From the NCBI RefSeq assembly GCF_003473485.1, contig NC_053049.1, positions 12,338,001-12,402,000 of the forward strand: 64,000 nt of DNA, given 5' to 3'. The notes below the pieces were generated by a model. That model was not told where the DNA came from. It did not search any database and saw only the letters and a list, made by a program, of their open reading frames with translations. Below are positions 62,200 to 64,000 of this stretch, in pieces. The DNA is from Medicago truncatula. Lineage: Eukaryota; Streptophyta; Magnoliopsida; Fabales; Fabaceae. Position 1 is the first letter of the stretch; each line of letters begins with the position of its first letter. The position numbers were made by a program, and so were the translations under genes.

Positions 62200-62960
62200 T
62201 AAAGCAAGGGCTTGGGTTGGCCTTGCATTTACATACCTCTCGAAAGAATACATGTGTTAGAGTAATAGGACAATCAAAGAATAAATGTTTAGATGTTTCA
62301 TTCAAATTATTTGTGGAAGACTTGTTTGTCAATCAAATGTTTCTTTGCATTTGGGGAGAAAATTTTCCTGAGATCGGACAATCAAAAAATAAATGTTTAG
62401 ATGTTTCATTCAAATTACATAGTCATCACATGAAAGTGTTGCTAAACTTTTCATTCCTCGTCACATTAATTATCTTTAGTAGGAAGACTCTTATGCAACA
62501 ATCTCTGAACAAACAATGATATCTTCAATGGAAGCAAATTATTCCAAGTGACTTTATACAAAGGAGAATAAACAACTTCTTCAAAATTAAAAATCAAGTT
62601 ATAATCTTCTTTAGCCAAAAACAAAGTGTCATGATTAATATCCCATATCAAATTGTCTTCATACTATCATGCAAAGAAATGTTAGTTAATAAGACATTAT
62701 AGGAGGCCACCAACCTTTCCGCCCACACAAACAAATTTATTCTTCAACTCCAATCAACTCTCTTAACACGACTTCCTAACACCATATCCTTCAGAGTCAC
62801 ATTTTTCTCCAACGCTAAATTAAATAACCTTACTGAAGCGCTCCATCAAATAACATAGTTCTTAATGGGACATTTTTCTGAAGAAAGAAACCATTTTACA
62901 TCTTTTAGTTGTTTACTTTTGTAATTGTCACAGTTTGGTTCCTTTTAGAAGCCTATTGTG
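62200..62960 (-). mobile_element. Degenerate LINE fragment, zinc-binding RT region
   Basis: The minus strand at about 62510-62650 encodes YKVTWNNLLPLKISLFVQRL and LPTKDN, the RVT zinc-binding region at the end of plant L1 proteins. Further down, SKHLFFDCP occurs twice (62268-62310 and 62377-62418) because about 45 bp have been duplicated. Frame breaks are frequent. The Ogre/Tat element is inserted immediately to the left. Confidence 0.75.
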
Positions 62961-64000
62961 TAATTTGAGCACATAAGTTAGTTTTAGTAATCTAGGATGT
63001 GTGTTTAGAATTTAACTTGCATGCCTATTAATATAACTATAAATAGAAGTTCAAACACTTTTGTAAACTAGTTTGATGTTAATATAATTTGATGACAAGT
63101 TTTCACACTTGTGTTACGTAGAAAATTCCCTCAAAAGGTTCTTGGTTGAACCAATTGTGATTTTCATAATCTTTTATAATTTGCTGTTTAAAAAAAAAAT
63201 GTGACTCTTATCAAGAGGCTTTTGAAATCTCTTGTGGTGATCAATTTTTCGATTCCTTCGTGGAAATGGCGATCATTCATCTCCATGTTTATCGTCTACT
63301 CTATTCCACTTTGGAAGTTTTCAATTTCTTTCTTGGTTCTTGATTTGTGTTTGTAGGCTTTTTTTTGTGTAAAAATTGCTTGAAAAGTTGAACTCAATCA
63401 TGAAAGGATGCTTTCATCTAATTGAACCTGTTCATATTATCTTAGGTTCATGACACTTCTACGCTATTTTCTTAACAAAAGCCTACACCAGTAGCTTTCA
63501 TAAATAGTCTAACATGTTAATAATCAATTTCAAATCTAACACAACCGTTTTGAGAATATGACATTATATGACACTCTATCTAAATAATATTTCATAATAA
63601 TAATTTATTTAAATATGTCTTCCTTAAAAAAAATTATTTAAATATGTCAAAAATTGATGTAGGTTAGTGTATTTAACTAAAGAAAAATTTATTATTAAAA
63701 AAAAAAAAACTAAAGAAAAATTTAACAAATTTATTATTTAACACATTACAAAATTTAATATGATAAGAATAGTAAAAAAAAAAAGCTATATGTTTACTTT
63801 TTTTTTTTTTAGGGAAGCTATATGTTTACTTAAGTAGGTTGATTTTGTAGTCCTAAAATATTTTTCTATGACATGTAGTTTGACAATTTCACCTAAATAT
63901 CCTTTAAAAAATTATTGACTTTGTTTATTTATTTTTTGGTGGTGAGAACTTGTATATTTTTTAAAAATTGACCTAGCTTCAACATGGCATAGACTAGGCC
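62961..64000. other. AT-rich intergenic sequence, no gene seen
   Basis: Poly(A) and poly(T) stretches and short direct repeats (gggaagctatatgtttact-type at about 63784 and 63813). No coding frame, RNA gene or terminal repeats recognised. Confidence 0.45.

Overview
The window looks like nuclear DNA of a flowering plant, most probably a legume close to Medicago. The support is AT-rich intergenic sequence, spliced genes with GT-AG introns, tRNA-derived SINEs, Stowaway, PIF/Harbinger, hAT and Mutator-type elements, and two large LTR retrotransposons, one of them Ogre/Tat-like with LTRs of the TGTCATACCCC type usual in legumes. Species is an inference; nothing here is bacterial.

Positions 1-29.1 kb hold a local gene family encoding small single-C2 proteins that resemble the BON1-associated proteins BAP1/BAP2 of Arabidopsis. 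Four plus-strand genes of about 183-184 codons (5272, 11882, 23657, 28510) and one of 177 codons with an early stop (7971) share a TATA box 107-133 bp upstream and long stretches of flanking DNA. One intact minus-strand gene (25539-26096) has a hydrophobic tail; two broken minus-strand relatives lie at 1216 and 6690. The family has grown by segmental duplication, and MITEs, SINEs, LINE ends and a truncated Ty3 element were inserted later. Several insertions can be proved against empty sites in sister copies inside this window.

Positions 30.3-35.4 kb are conserved genic sequence: a tRNA-Gly(GCC) and a complete 13-exon GSK3/SHAGGY-like protein kinase on the minus strand (468 aa).

Positions 35.9-41.3 kb hold a nearly complete Mutator-like element with terminal inverted repeats of about 150 bp or more and a FAR1-type transposase gene that carries one stop codon; a shorter element with related ends lies next to it.

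Positions 41.3-62.9 kb are nested retroelements. A degenerate LTR-element region (41.6-43.5 and 52.1-52.6 kb) with very long CT and AC/AT microsatellites was split by a full-length Ty3/gypsy chromovirus-like element (43514-52083, minus orientation, TSD TTTTC). Its single gag-pol frame has five in-frame stops. Next is an internally deleted Ogre/Tat element (52633-62194, minus orientation, TSD GGGCC) with almost identical 2-kb LTRs, inserted beside LINE sequence. The last kilobase holds no recognisable gene.

The host genes that are probably functional are the C2 proteins, which may act at membranes in defence or cell-death control, the GSK3-like kinase and the tRNA. The rest is mobile DNA and its debris.
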